Part shown: piece by piece, positions 20,048 through 28,993 of the stretch | How positions within the stretch are numbered: position 1 is the first letter of the stretch | How the letters are laid out: each line of letters starts with the position of its first letter | DNA from: Haloarculaceae archaeon H-GB1-1 | GTDB taxonomy: Archaea > Halobacteriota > Halobacteria > Halobacteriales > Haloarculaceae | Length of the DNA stretch: 64,000 bases | Assembly (NCBI GenBank): GCA_029688825.1 | Contig: JARUKX010000001.1 | Span: 182,259 to 246,258, forward strand | Direction: 5' to 3' | Position numbers and translations under genes: made by a program | Notes under the pieces: generated by a model | Told to the model about the DNA's origin: nothing | What the model saw: only the letters and a program-made list of their open reading frames with translations | The model's database searches: none

Positions 20048-21409
20048 ATGGAGCGCGTAGACGTCGCAATCGTCGGCGGCGGTCCGGCCGGATCCTCCGC
20101 GGCGTGGGAAGCCGCGAAGGCCGGTGCGGACGCCGTCGTCATCGAGAAGGGGGTTCCCCGGGACGACCGCGACCGTCTCGGACCGGACTCGACCGACGCT
20201 GCAGGGATGCTGGATTACTGGGTCGACCTGATGGACCTCCCCGTCGAGTTCCCCGAGTCGGTGAAGCTCGCTCGGCTCGACGGGACGGAGTTCATCGGCC
20301 CGAACGAGTCGACCACCCTCCATTCGACGGGAATCGAATCGGACTATCCCGACTTCGGCTTCGCCTTCCACCGCGCGAAGTTCGACGACTGGCTCCGCGA
20401 CCACGCCGAGGACGCCGGCGCGGAGTACCGCGTCGGGACGAGCGTCACCGATGTCGCCACGAGTCTGAAACACGGCCCGTCGCACACGCTCACGCTCGCC
20501 GGCGGGGACCAGATGGAAGCCGACGCCCTGATTCTCGCGGACGGGCCCCAGCGGACCATCACCACCGACACGCTGGATCAGTTCATGCCCGATGGCCACA
20601 GCGTCACGGAGTATCTGGCGTCGAACCAAGCGAACCACATCGCCTATCAGGAGCACCGTCGGATGCCCGAGGAGCTGTTCGACCCGCACTACCTGAAGTT
20701 CTGGTGGGGCGTGATGCCCGGTCACACCGCCTATCCGTGGATCTTCCCGAACGACGCGCCGGTCGCCCGCATCGGGCTCACGATGCCCATCGGGATGGAC
20801 ATCGACGACGTCCGGAATCGGGACGACTACGCGCTGTTGCGACCCGACGACGAGCAGATTCCGCCCGGTCGGGTGTACGTGCGCCGCCTCCTCGAACGGG
20901 AGTTTCCGGAGTACGACGTCGACGAGGACTTCCCGCTCGTGGAGGACCGCGGCAAGCGCGGCGGCACCGAAGCCTACCCCATCTCCTCGACGCGCCCCAT
21001 CGAGTCCCCGACGAAGGCCGGTATCGCCGTCGTCGGCGGGGCCATGGGTGCCACCTCGGCCTTCCACGAGGGCGGCGACCACGTCGCCGTTCGGACCGGC
21101 CGCATCGCAGGCAAACTCGCCGCGACCGATTCGCTCGAGCGCTACAACGACGAGTGGCACCGCGCCGTCGGCGGTGAGGTCCGCCGGAACGTCGCGCTCG
21201 CCGAAACCGTTCGCGGCTATCAGCCCGCCGACTGGGACGAGACGTTCCGCGTCGCGGACACCATGCTCAATCACGGCTCGTACGACTTCGGGTCGGCCCT
21301 CTCGGCCGGCGTCGCCGGCGTCTCTCACTACCTCAAATACAAACGGACGAAGTTCGGCTTCCGCGGCGACCGCTACCTCCAACTGCGCGAGGACGACTAC
21401 GCCCTCTGA
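20048..21409 (+). CDS. Geranylgeranyl-reductase-family FAD-dependent oxidoreductase
   Basis: 453 aa flavoprotein. The Rossmann FAD motif VAIVGGGPAGSSAAWEAAKA is at residues 5-24, and KRGGTEAYPISSTRP plus VGGAMGATSAFHEGG near 335-345 form the second FAD contact of GR-type and Rieske-hydroxylase-like enzymes. Relatives saturate isoprenoid chains of archaeal lipids or menaquinone; the exact substrate is uncertain. The ATG at 20048 begins the FAD strand directly. A TATA-like AATTTAACC lies about 28 nt upstream. Confidence 0.85.
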   Translation: MERVDVAIVGGGPAGSSAAWEAAKAGADAVVIEKGVPRDDRDRLGPDSTDAAGMLDYWVDLMDLPVEFPESVKLARLDGTEFIGPNESTTLHSTGIESDYPDFGFAFHRAKFDDWLRDHAEDAGAEYRVGTSVTDVATSLKHGPSHTLTLAGGDQMEADALILADGPQRTITTDTLDQFMPDGHSVTEYLASNQANHIAYQEHRRMPEELFDPHYLKFWWGVMPGHTAYPWIFPNDAPVARIGLTMPIGMDIDDVRNRDDYALLRPDDEQIPPGRVYVRRLLEREFPEYDVDEDFPLVEDRGKRGGTEAYPISSTRPIESPTKAGIAVVGGAMGATSAFHEGGDHVAVRTGRIAGKLAATDSLERYNDEWHRAVGGEVRRNVALAETVRGYQPADWDETFRVADTMLNHGSYDFGSALSAGVAGVSHYLKYKRTKFGFRGDRYLQLREDDYAL

Positions 21410-21450
21410 CCGACCACGACAGCCTTAATCCTGCGGACGGAGTACGGACT

Positions 21451-21747
21451 GGTGCGTGCCTCAAGTCCCCGCCCGAGCGTTTCCCTTCGGGGCTGCGATG
21501 ACAGTGCGGAGAACCCAGGCGCGCGATAGACGGCCCGGTCCGGCCGTGAACGGACCCGCCTCGGCGGCACATGCCGCCTCGGCACATGGGGATGCAGAGC
21601 ATCCCCCGCCCGACGGTTATCACCGTCTCGGCACTTGGTGGCGCGTAGCGCCACCCCGCGCTCGCGGCATCCACCGCTCGCGCACCCGGCGCTCCTGACG
21701 GAGCGCCCGCCCGACACGAGGGTTTCCCGGCCAACCTGGCACGCCGC
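21451..21747. ncRNA. Candidate structured RNA or palindrome cluster
   Basis: The 523-base gap 21410-21932 has no frame with coding bias but is full of short perfect hairpins: 21537-21556 (6-bp stem), 21563-21578 (6 bp, loop ACAT), 21588-21606 (8 bp, loop AGA), 21612-21627 (6 bp, loop TATC), 21637-21655 (8 bp, loop GTA), 21688-21707 (8 bp, loop TGAC). GCGTGCC at 21454-21460 can pair with GGCACGC at 21738-21744 and close the whole set, giving an RNA of about 295 nt. A TATA-like CTTAAT at 21424-21429 would start a plus-strand transcript near 21451. I do not recognise the family. It could instead be a cluster of DNA palindromes like those at 50.2 kb. Confidence 0.45.
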
Positions 21748-21932
21748 CTGGGATGCGGTCGGTCGTTAGTGTTTCGGGCGTACATTCCCTGACTCGACGA
21801 GTGACGACGCACTGACGAGGTCGTCGCTCGGAGCCCGGGCGAGCGACCAACAGAAGACGGCGTCGAGATGCATCCATCGCGTTGCAACCCGTAGTCGACC
21901 GAGGCCGTCAGCGGCCCTTTGCGGACCGGTAC

Positions 21933-23516
21933 TCAATCGTCGCCGACGCCGAGGTCGGCGTCGTTCTCGTAGACGGAGACGCCACCCAGGTCGACGTGTT
22001 CGGAGAGCACGTACGCGCCGCCGACGAGGACGACGAGCCCGATCCCGAGTCCGGGCACGGGCGGGAGGCCGTAGCCGCTGGCGAGGAACAGTCCCGTCGC
22101 GATGACGCCGGCCAGGCCGGCGTACGGAATCTGCGTGTTGACGTGGTCGACGTGGTCGCTGGCGGCGAACATCGACGAGAGGACCGTCGTGTCGGAGATG
22201 GGCGAACAGTGGTCGCCGAACAGCGCACCGGTGAGGATGGCCCCGATGGCCGACGGCAGCGGCGCGCCGAGCGTATAGGCGAGCGGGATGGCCACCGGGA
22301 AGAGGATGCCCATCGTCCCCCAGGACGTCCCGATGGCGAACGAGATGAGCACCGAGGTGACGAAGACGATGGCCGGGAGCATCGACGACGTGATGACGCC
22401 CTCGGCGATGCCGACGATGAACGGGCCGACGCCCATTGTCTGTGAGACCGCGCCGATAGACCACGCGAGCGAAAGCACGGCGACGGGGAACATCACCATC
22501 TTGAAGCCCTCGAAGATGGCGTCGGAGATCGGTTCGAGGCCGACGCGACCGTGGCCGAAGAGGATGGCGAGGATGCTGCCCGCTCCCGCGAAGGCAGCCC
22601 ACAGGATGGCGTTGGCCGTCGAAGCGTTCGAAATGGCGTCCACGAGCGCGTTCGTTGCGGCGTCGACGTTGCCCGTCGAGAGCGGGCCGAAGAACGCATC
22701 GAGGGTCAGGCCGCCGCTGTAGAGCAGGCCGAACCCGGTCATCACGACGAGGGTGACGATGGGCACCGCGAAGTACCACCAGCGCGGGTCGAGGTGCTCT
22801 GGCGTCTGGATGTCGTCTTCCTGTGTCTCGATGAGCGGGTCAGCCCCGTCACGGAGGACCTTGCCGGTCTGGTCGGCGCGGCGCTCGGCGCGGTCCATCG
22901 GCCCGTAGTCCCAGTCGGACAGGATGACGACGAACACCAGCGCCATCGCCAGGATGCTGTAGAACCGGAACGGCAGGCTCTTGAGGAACATCACGAACGG
23001 GTCGGCCTGGATGCCGAGGTTGGTGAACTGCTGGCGGATGAGGCCGACCTCGAAGCCGAGCCACGTCGAGACCACCGCGACGCTCGCCGTCGGTGAGGTC
23101 GTCGAGTCGAGGATGTACGCCAGTTTCTCGCGGCTGATGTCGAACTGGTCCGTGATCGGCCGCATCACGGACCCCGTTATCATGGTCGAGGCGTAGGAGT
23201 CGACGAAGATGAGCATCCCGAGCATCGAGGTGCCCAGCTCCGCCTGTTTGCGGGTCTGTATACGCTCGGCGATTCGGGTTGCGAGGGCGGACATGCCACC
23301 GGAGAGGAAGATCATGCCGAGCATCGCACCGACGAGGAACGTGAACAACAGGAGCTTCATGTTCCACGTCGCGGTCACGTTACTGACGACGAACTCCAGT
23401 GCTCGGGCCGCACCGGCGACAGGATTGTACCCGACGAGAATGGTGCCGCCGAGCCAGATGCCGGCGAACAGGGACAGCAACACCTGTCTCGTCTTCAGCG
23501 TCAGACCGATTGCCAC
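21933..23516 (-). CDS. nhaC: NhaC-family Na+/H+ (or amino-acid) antiporter
   Basis: Multi-pass membrane antiporter. Conserved NhaC features include FVDSYASTMITGSVMRPITD, STTSPTASVAVVSTWLGFE, FAIGTSWGTMGILFPVAIPL and GALFGDHCSPISDTTVLSS. About 11-12 helices, with a hydrophilic loop near 230-260. The 5' end is uncertain: homologues normally begin just before the segment GIISLLPALVAIG, but there is no in-frame ATG, GTG or TTG within about 50 codons upstream of it. The GTG at 23516 used here cuts into that first helix; the next in-frame ATG is at 23726 and adds an implausible hydrophilic 60 residues. Confidence 0.85.
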   Translation of the reverse strand: MAIGLTLKTRQVLLSLFAGIWLGGTILVGYNPVAGAARALEFVVSNVTATWNMKLLLFTFLVGAMLGMIFLSGGMSALATRIAERIQTRKQAELGTSMLGMLIFVDSYASTMITGSVMRPITDQFDISREKLAYILDSTTSPTASVAVVSTWLGFEVGLIRQQFTNLGIQADPFVMFLKSLPFRFYSILAMALVFVVILSDWDYGPMDRAERRADQTGKVLRDGADPLIETQEDDIQTPEHLDPRWWYFAVPIVTLVVMTGFGLLYSGGLTLDAFFGPLSTGNVDAATNALVDAISNASTANAILWAAFAGAGSILAILFGHGRVGLEPISDAIFEGFKMVMFPVAVLSLAWSIGAVSQTMGVGPFIVGIAEGVITSSMLPAIVFVTSVLISFAIGTSWGTMGILFPVAIPLAYTLGAPLPSAIGAILTGALFGDHCSPISDTTVLSSMFAASDHVDHVNTQIPYAGLAGVIATGLFLASGYGLPPVPGLGIGLVVLVGGAYVLSEHVDLGGVSVYENDADLGVGDD

Positions 23517-23776
23517 CAGAGCAGGAAGCAGACTGATTATTCCAAATTTTCCCCAGACACAATGCCAATTTTTCGATCTTGGTGTGAAACATCCCCGTTT
23601 TTCGATATCGGGGGAATATCTGTGCCATCCGGTAGGAGACGACCGTCTCAGAGCGGCTGCCAGGCAGGGACAGTGGCGGGGCCCGTTGGCGTCCGCCCAG
23701 TGACGGACCGCTGGGCAAGCACTCACGGCGACGGCCGCCCAATCTGGAACTGGTAGTTGATCACAGGAGTCTCAGC

Positions 23777-24925
23777 ATGGTCGAGAAACTCACGGCGGAC
23801 GAACTTGCAGACAGAATCGACGCCGGTGACCGATTCAGTATCGTGGACGCGCGGCCGAAGGAGAGCTTCGACGCCTGGCACCTACGCGGCGCGGAGAACG
23901 TGCCGTACGACCCGCGAGAGAGTGCGAGCGCCGAGCAACTCTCGACGGTCGAGCGGATTGCAGACGGCGATCCCGTGGTCGTGATCTGCGGAAAGGGGCT
24001 CACTTCGACGCCGTTCGGCTTCGAACTCGACGAGCACGGACTCGAGGACGTGTCGGTCGTCAGCGGCGGGATGGAAGCCTGGAGCAAGCTGTACGAGACG
24101 GTACCCATCGAGACCGACGACGACGACGTGGTGATACGACAGGTCCAGCGCCGGGCGAAAGGGTGTCTCGGCTACGTCGTCGGCTCGAAGTCCGCGAGCG
24201 AGGGGGTCGTCGTCGATGCGACCAGGCAGACGGATCAGTTCAAAGTCGTCGCCCAGGAGGCCGGCCTGACCATCACCCACGTCCTCGATACGCACGTCCA
24301 CGCCGATCACATCTCCGGCGGGCCGGCCCTCGCTGCGGAACTCGGCGTCCCCTATCATCTGGGTGCGTCTGCCGCCGACCGAGCGGTCGAGTACGACTTC
24401 GAGCCGCTATCGGACGGCGACAAACTCCGTCTCGGCGAGGTCGAGGTCGAGGCCGTGCACGCGCCGGGACACACCTCGGACATGATTAACTACCTCGTCG
24501 ACGGTGAGGCGGTACTGACCGGTGACACGCTGTTCGTCGATTCCGTCGGCCGGACCGAACTCCAGTTCGGAGACGAGGACGCGGCCCGCGGGGCCGAGTT
24601 GCTGTACGACACGCTGCACGAGACCATCCTCGAATTGCCCACCGGGACCGTCGTCCTTCCGGGGCACGTGTCGGTGACCAGTGACGGCCGATACGAGACC
24701 GGGTCACCGGGAGACCCGATTTCGGCCCGTCTCGGCGACCTGCGCGAGGAACTCGACCTCCTCCACCTCGACAGGGAGGCGTTCGTCGAGCGGCTCAGCC
24801 GCGACGCTCCGGAAAAGCCGCCGAACTACGAAGATGTTATCGCGATCAACACCGGGCGGGAATCAGTGCCGGACGAGCAGGCCGCGGTCGAACTGGAGCT
24901 CGGACCGAACAACTGCGCGGCCTGA
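23777..24925 (+). CDS. Rhodanese / metallo-beta-lactamase fusion (persulfide dioxygenase-like)
   Basis: 382 aa. Residues 1-105 are a rhodanese domain with active-site Cys in VVVICGKGL; residues about 120-320 are an MBL hydrolase with DTHVHADHISGG, HAPGHTSDM, LTGDTLFVDSVGR and LPGH metal ligands, close to ETHE1-type persulfide dioxygenases. The likely role is sulfur transfer and sulfide or persulfide detoxification. The domain order (rhodanese first) is the reverse of the more familiar MBL-rhodanese fusions. The last 50 residues are a helical tail. Convergent with the DUF1328 gene. Confidence 0.88.
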   Translation: MVEKLTADELADRIDAGDRFSIVDARPKESFDAWHLRGAENVPYDPRESASAEQLSTVERIADGDPVVVICGKGLTSTPFGFELDEHGLEDVSVVSGGMEAWSKLYETVPIETDDDDVVIRQVQRRAKGCLGYVVGSKSASEGVVVDATRQTDQFKVVAQEAGLTITHVLDTHVHADHISGGPALAAELGVPYHLGASAADRAVEYDFEPLSDGDKLRLGEVEVEAVHAPGHTSDMINYLVDGEAVLTGDTLFVDSVGRTELQFGDEDAARGAELLYDTLHETILELPTGTVVLPGHVSVTSDGRYETGSPGDPISARLGDLREELDLLHLDREAFVERLSRDAPEKPPNYEDVIAINTGRESVPDEQAAVELELGPNNCAA

Positions 24926-24947
24926 CCTCGCCGGATCTCAACCTAAT

Positions 24948-24970
24948 GCGGAGCCGCCACGTGGCTCCGC
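24948..24970. terminator. Hairpin between convergent genes
   Basis: GCGGAGCC (24948-24955) and GGCTCCGC (24963-24970) form an 8-bp perfect stem with a 7-base loop, exactly between two converging genes. There is no T-run, so it may act as a barrier or RNA-stabilising end rather than a classical archaeal terminator. Confidence 0.35.
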
Positions 24971-25200
24971 TACAGGAAGAACGTCAGGATGGCCAGGACC
25001 ACGAAGATGATGACCAGCCACTTCGCGATGCCCATACTGAGTCCCGCGACGCCACGCGCGCCCAAGACGGCCGCGACGAGGGCCAGGATCAGGAACACGA
25101 TCGCCAGCGAGAGGAGGCCACCGCCGAACTGCAGCGGAGCCACCGGGACTGATTGAGCAATCGACGCCGAACCTGCCATAGCCACTGCTGACAACGCCAT
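24970..25200 (-). CDS. DUF1328 small membrane protein
   Basis: 76 aa with two hydrophobic helices: [19 protein letters not shown] and [19 protein letters not shown], separated by [10 protein letters not shown]. This is the UPF0391/DUF1328 pattern, with an extra hydrophobic N terminus of about 25 residues. Function unknown. The ATG at 25200 is used; an in-frame TTG at 25215 would add five residues. Confidence 0.82.
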   Translation of the reverse strand: MALSAVAMAGSASIAQSVPVAPLQFGGGLLSLAIVFLILALVAAVLGARGVAGLSMGIAKWLVIIFVVLAILTFFL

Positions 25201-25385
25201 AGTGGCTCTCGTCAACCTAGCGGCTTTGTTATGTATTCCTTGTCGATGGCCGGTCTTGGTAAGCTACGGATGGCCCATCAGCGCTCACGAGCGATGGCCG
25301 AATCGCCCGAAACGGTCGGCGAGTCGATAGCCGGCGACGTGGACGAACGACAGGTCGGTAAGATAAAGCCAGCCCACGGTAATCC

Positions 25386-25868
25386 ATGCTTACAATGGCA
25401 GTCGCGATCGTATTCGACCTCGTCGCTGCTGGGGTCGCTCTCGTCTGCACTGTGGCCGTCGGGACGGCCGTCCACGAGCTATCGCACGCGACGGTCTTGC
25501 ACGTCGCCGGAATCCCGTGTCGGTTCTCCGTCTTTCCGTCCCGCGAGGAGCGGGGCCCGTTCCGTGCAGGCCTCTCGAGACCGTTGGCGACGGTCACGCC
25601 CGTGACGATTTCCGAGTCGGTCTCGCCGTGGACGCTTCGACTCGCCGCGATGATGCCGCTCGTCCTCCTGGCTCCGTTCGCGCTCGTCGCCGCGAGCACT
25701 GTCCCCAACCCCTACGAGGTAGGCGATCCAGTCTGGGTCGCTGCGTCCATCGGGTGGGCCGCCTGTGCACTCCCGAGCCCACAGGACTTCTCGCTCCTGT
25801 GGTACCCAGAGGAGGCGATTGCGTCCCACGCCGCCGAGACGGCAACCGCTAGCCAGACGCGCTCGTGA
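25386..25868 (+). CDS. Small membrane protein with HExxH motif (metallopeptidase-like)
   Basis: 160 aa. A first hydrophobic helix (residues 4-30) runs into AVHELSHATVLHVAGIP, which has the HExxH zinc motif as HELSH, and two more hydrophobic stretches follow near 85-105 and 115-130. It resembles a minimal M50/DUF3267-type protease, but I see no clear second metal-ligand motif, so activity is uncertain. TATA-like GATAAAG about 25 nt upstream fits a leaderless start at 25386; an ATG at 25395 is possible. Confidence 0.68.
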   Translation: MLTMAVAIVFDLVAAGVALVCTVAVGTAVHELSHATVLHVAGIPCRFSVFPSREERGPFRAGLSRPLATVTPVTISESVSPWTLRLAAMMPLVLLAPFALVAASTVPNPYEVGDPVWVAASIGWAACALPSPQDFSLLWYPEEAIASHAAETATASQTRS

Positions 25869-25869
25869 C

Positions 25870-26358
25870 TCACAGGCGCTCGGTGTCACCGAGGTCGCCG
25901 GTGTAGTCGTCGTCGAAGAACCCGAACGTCTCGTCGTCGCGCAACAGGTAGTCGTTCTCCAGCATCTCCGAAACGGTGCGGCCGAGCGAGTCGAGTTCGA
26001 GGTCCACGTTCTGCGGGTCGTCGACGTCTTCGCGCGCGTCGGGTGGCAACTCCGGCGCGCGATAGCCCACTTCGTCGCTCGCGGGGTCCCAGTAGAAGTC
26101 GAACTGGTCGACGAGGTCGAGCGCCGCCACGATTTCGAACTCCGCAGCGATCATCCCAGTATCGCCTGCCCACTCCTCGAACGCGTCTCGCCAGGCACCG
26201 TCCTGAAGGATGGTCTCGACCTCTTCACGCCGGTAATCGTCCTCCGTATCGAGCGGCCCACCGTAGGCCTCGTAGTCGCCTCTGGTCTGTGGTCCGGACA
26301 GTGACGGCGGGTCGGGGACCGGAACGTCGAGCACCATGTGCACCCGTACGGTCGGCAT
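25870..26358 (-). CDS. Conserved hypothetical acidic protein
   Basis: 162 aa, soluble and acidic. It opens PTVRVHMVLDVPVPDPPSLSG and has Trp/Asp-rich segments (FEEWAGDTGMIAAEFEIV, DFYWDPASDEVGYRAP). No known motif is seen. Third-position GC bias and a normal composition support a real gene. The stop is one base after the stop of the convergent HExxH gene. The ATG at 26337 is an alternative start. Confidence 0.65.
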   Translation of the reverse strand: MPTVRVHMVLDVPVPDPPSLSGPQTRGDYEAYGGPLDTEDDYRREEVETILQDGAWRDAFEEWAGDTGMIAAEFEIVAALDLVDQFDFYWDPASDEVGYRAPELPPDAREDVDDPQNVDLELDSLGRTVSEMLENDYLLRDDETFGFFDDDYTGDLGDTERL

Positions 26359-26490
26359 CCTGAAATGCGCTGGGTCGAGCGCGGTCGTCTCATGACTCCG
26401 CCCCCTTCGGGCGACGGCGACCCGAGTAGCGTTCGGGTACCACGAGTAACGACCAGATGTTTTTGCGGGTCCCGGCCGGAGCGGACTGTC

Positions 26491-27414
26491 ATGCGCTCGG
26501 CCGTGACGGGAGTTCCGCTGCAGACGACCACCGCGCCGACGACCACGCCGGCACCGACCGCTTCGCCGACGCCGGGTGTGGGGCCTGGCGAACTCGCCAC
26601 GTACGGGCCGCTCCTCACTCGTCTCGCGTGGTTTCTGGTCGGGTTTCTGGCCGTCGCAGTGGTCGGCTGGCTCCTCGTCACGCCGGCGGTTAGCCGCGTC
26701 GTCAGAAATCGGAACCCGAAGAATCGGACCATCAGGGAGACCCTGCCGCGGTACGTCCGCGCCTTCGTCCTCGTCTTGGCGTTCTTCGTCGGTGCCGGGA
26801 CCGCTGGCTTCGGAGAATTTCTGGGAAACTCCGCACTCGTCATCGCCGCGGGAACGCTGGCCATCGGCGTCGCCGGGCAGGCCGTGCTCGGGTCGCTCGT
26901 CAGCGGTCTGGCGCTCGTCAACGACCCCGAATTCAACGTCGGAGACTACATCGAATGGGCTGGCGGCGAGGGGACGATACAGGACATCACGCTGCGGGTG
27001 ACCCGCGTCCGCAAGCCCGGCGGCGAACTCATCACGGTCCCGAACACGACCCTGACGACCGAGCAGGTCACCCGGCCGTACGGCCGGTCGCGGTATCGAA
27101 TCGTCGAACGAATCGGACTGGATTACGACGCTGACGTCGAGACCGCAATCGAGGTGATCGAAGCGACGGCACGGTCGCTCGATACCATCGCAACGGAGCC
27201 GTCGCCCAACGCGTACGTGACGGAGTTCGCAGCCAGCGAAGTCGTCGTCGAGTGCCACTACTGGATCGCGGACCCCGAGCCTCGCGATCACGTGACGGTC
27301 AAGTCCGAATACGCGCTCGCAGTGAAACACCGGCTACACGACGCTGGGTACACCATCAGCCCGGCCTCCTCGATCACTATCGAGGGGCACGTCACGTTCG
27401 GCGAAGAGGGCTGA
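26491..27414 (+). CDS. Mechanosensitive ion channel, MscS family
   Basis: 307 aa. Three hydrophobic helices lie near residues 45-65, 85-105 and 112-140; the pore-lining TM3 contains NSALVIAAGTLAIGVAGQAVLGSLVSG, rich in Gly and Ala as in MscS. The beta domain follows (FNVGDYIEWAGGEGTIQDI, LITVPNTTLTTEQV). An unusual Thr/Pro-rich N terminus precedes TM1. It releases osmolytes on hypo-osmotic shock. The ATG at 26491 fits a T-rich box about 30 nt upstream. Confidence 0.9.
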   Translation: MRSAVTGVPLQTTTAPTTTPAPTASPTPGVGPGELATYGPLLTRLAWFLVGFLAVAVVGWLLVTPAVSRVVRNRNPKNRTIRETLPRYVRAFVLVLAFFVGAGTAGFGEFLGNSALVIAAGTLAIGVAGQAVLGSLVSGLALVNDPEFNVGDYIEWAGGEGTIQDITLRVTRVRKPGGELITVPNTTLTTEQVTRPYGRSRYRIVERIGLDYDADVETAIEVIEATARSLDTIATEPSPNAYVTEFAASEVVVECHYWIADPEPRDHVTVKSEYALAVKHRLHDAGYTISPASSITIEGHVTFGEEG

Positions 27415-27455
27415 GTCGAAGGGCCGTCCGTGAAAGCCGGGGTTCCCGCGCTCGC

Positions 27456-28823
27456 TTAGCGGGATTCGTCCTCGTGTTCTTCGATCTTCTCCTCGGCGAG
27501 CGGAGACACGACGACGCGACCGCGGCCGTCTATCTCCACGACCTGGGACGAGTCGAGGCGGTACTCCTCTTCCGCTTCACCCCAGCCCAGTGCGGATTCG
27601 ATGCGCTCGACGATCCCGGAGTGGGGCTCGACGTAGGCAACGTGGCCCTCGACGTGGTCGATCTTGCCGACTTTGTCGCCGTCCTGTGAGACGACGCTTC
27701 GACCCTCGTCTTCCTGAGTGAACGCGTACTCACCAGTGTGTGTGACGTCCGTTTCGGTCGTCTCTGCCGTCTCGGTGGTCGTCGCTACGCCTTCCCGCTC
27801 CGTCATCTCGACGGCAGCCGCTTCGTGGTCGATTTCGACGATGTCCGTATCGATAATCTCGGTATCGACCGTCTCCGTCCCCAGGAGTTCGCTCTCCGCG
27901 AACTCGAATCGCAGCTGGCGGCGGACATCCACGGTGTCCTCGATTACTTCACGCTGGGTTAGGTGACTCTCGAACCGATGGTCGTCGACCTGCTCGGTCT
28001 CGATGAGTTCGACGTCGGTCGATATCTGGTCGGCGCCGACGTCCAGGGCGTCGCTCTCGAATATCGTTCGCTGGACGTCCTCGGTACTGACCGTGGTTTC
28101 GAGGGAGTCGCTCTCGACAGTGTCGTGCTCCTCGACGTCGACGTCCGTGACCGCGCTCTCGATGACCGCCAGTTCGTCGAGGACTCGGCGGACGAGCCAC
28201 GACTCCTCGATCTCCGTCGTACAGTGGCCGTCGACCATCGTCGTGAACTCGACCGCGTCGTAGTCCACGCGGTTTTCCTCGCCGCCGACCGTCACGTCGC
28301 GACCGATCATCTCCTCCTGTGCCTCGACGTCGAACTCCCAGTCCGACTCGACGACCTCCCAGTCGAGGAGTTCCGCATCCGTGATACGACTCTGTACCTG
28401 TTCGAGGTCGACCAGTTTGCTCTCGATCTCCTCTGTCGCCACGATCTCCTCCCTGACGACCGTCGTCTCGGTGATTTCTGTCGTGACGACCTCGCCTTCG
28501 AGCAATCGCTCCTCGATATCCTCCGATTCGAGTGTCGCGCGGGTCGCGGCCTCCTCGCGGTCGACGATCTCGTACTCGTGGCCCTCTTCCTCGTAGACGA
28601 ATACGTGCTCCTCGTTCTCGAACCAGTCGAAGAACTGGTCCCAATCGGTCTCTCGATACCCCGGTGCAGACTCGTCTTCGCGTACGATTCGGTATCGAGG
28701 TTCCCCCTCCATCTCCTCTTCACGGACCAGGAGACGGACGTCTCGGTCGGTCGCCCAGTCCTGTATCGTTTCTCGGTCGGTCGTCAGGTTCCGCTGTCGG
28801 TCAGTCGGTGAATCGCCAGCCAT
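27456..28823 (-). CDS. Repetitive acidic protein with C-terminal PRC-barrel-like domain
   Basis: 455 aa. The N-terminal 90 residues look globular (DWDQFFDWFENEEHVFVYEE). Residues about 95-365 are an irregular run of beta-prone, Glu/Asp/Val/Thr-rich units (TEITETTVV, IVATEEIESKLVD, DVELIETEQVDD) with almost no aromatic core. Residues about 370-440 read GRSVVSQDGDKVGKIDHVEG and DSSQVVEIDGRGRVVVS, a PRC-barrel-like fold. Function unknown; a stress or envelope-associated role is only a guess. The ATG at 28823 is clear. The gene ends 41 bases from the stop of the convergent MscS gene. Confidence 0.75.
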   Translation of the reverse strand: MAGDSPTDRQRNLTTDRETIQDWATDRDVRLLVREEEMEGEPRYRIVREDESAPGYRETDWDQFFDWFENEEHVFVYEEEGHEYEIVDREEAATRATLESEDIEERLLEGEVVTTEITETTVVREEIVATEEIESKLVDLEQVQSRITDAELLDWEVVESDWEFDVEAQEEMIGRDVTVGGEENRVDYDAVEFTTMVDGHCTTEIEESWLVRRVLDELAVIESAVTDVDVEEHDTVESDSLETTVSTEDVQRTIFESDALDVGADQISTDVELIETEQVDDHRFESHLTQREVIEDTVDVRRQLRFEFAESELLGTETVDTEIIDTDIVEIDHEAAAVEMTEREGVATTTETAETTETDVTHTGEYAFTQEDEGRSVVSQDGDKVGKIDHVEGHVAYVEPHSGIVERIESALGWGEAEEEYRLDSSQVVEIDGRGRVVVSPLAEEKIEEHEDESR

Positions 28824-28993
28824 AGGCGACGGTACTTCGAGTTAGTCCCCCTTTGTTAGCCAGTGGGAAGGCTCAGTATGCTGGTGTGAATGCGCCAGCG
28901 GTTCGAACACGCTTCGAGCGACCGTCCAGAAAGCAGGTCTTACACTGCATTCGTCACCGCACCGCTCGCGGCTGGCGAATGAGGTGCCCGGTT

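Noticed and set aside
21451..21747. RNase P RNA or SRP (7S) RNA
   Set aside because: Neither strand has the RNase P GAGGAAAGUC core with its matching CR-V, nor the SRP helix-8 GGUCAGG/GGAA/GCAGC set. The size is suitable but the signatures are absent, so only an unnamed candidate is reported.
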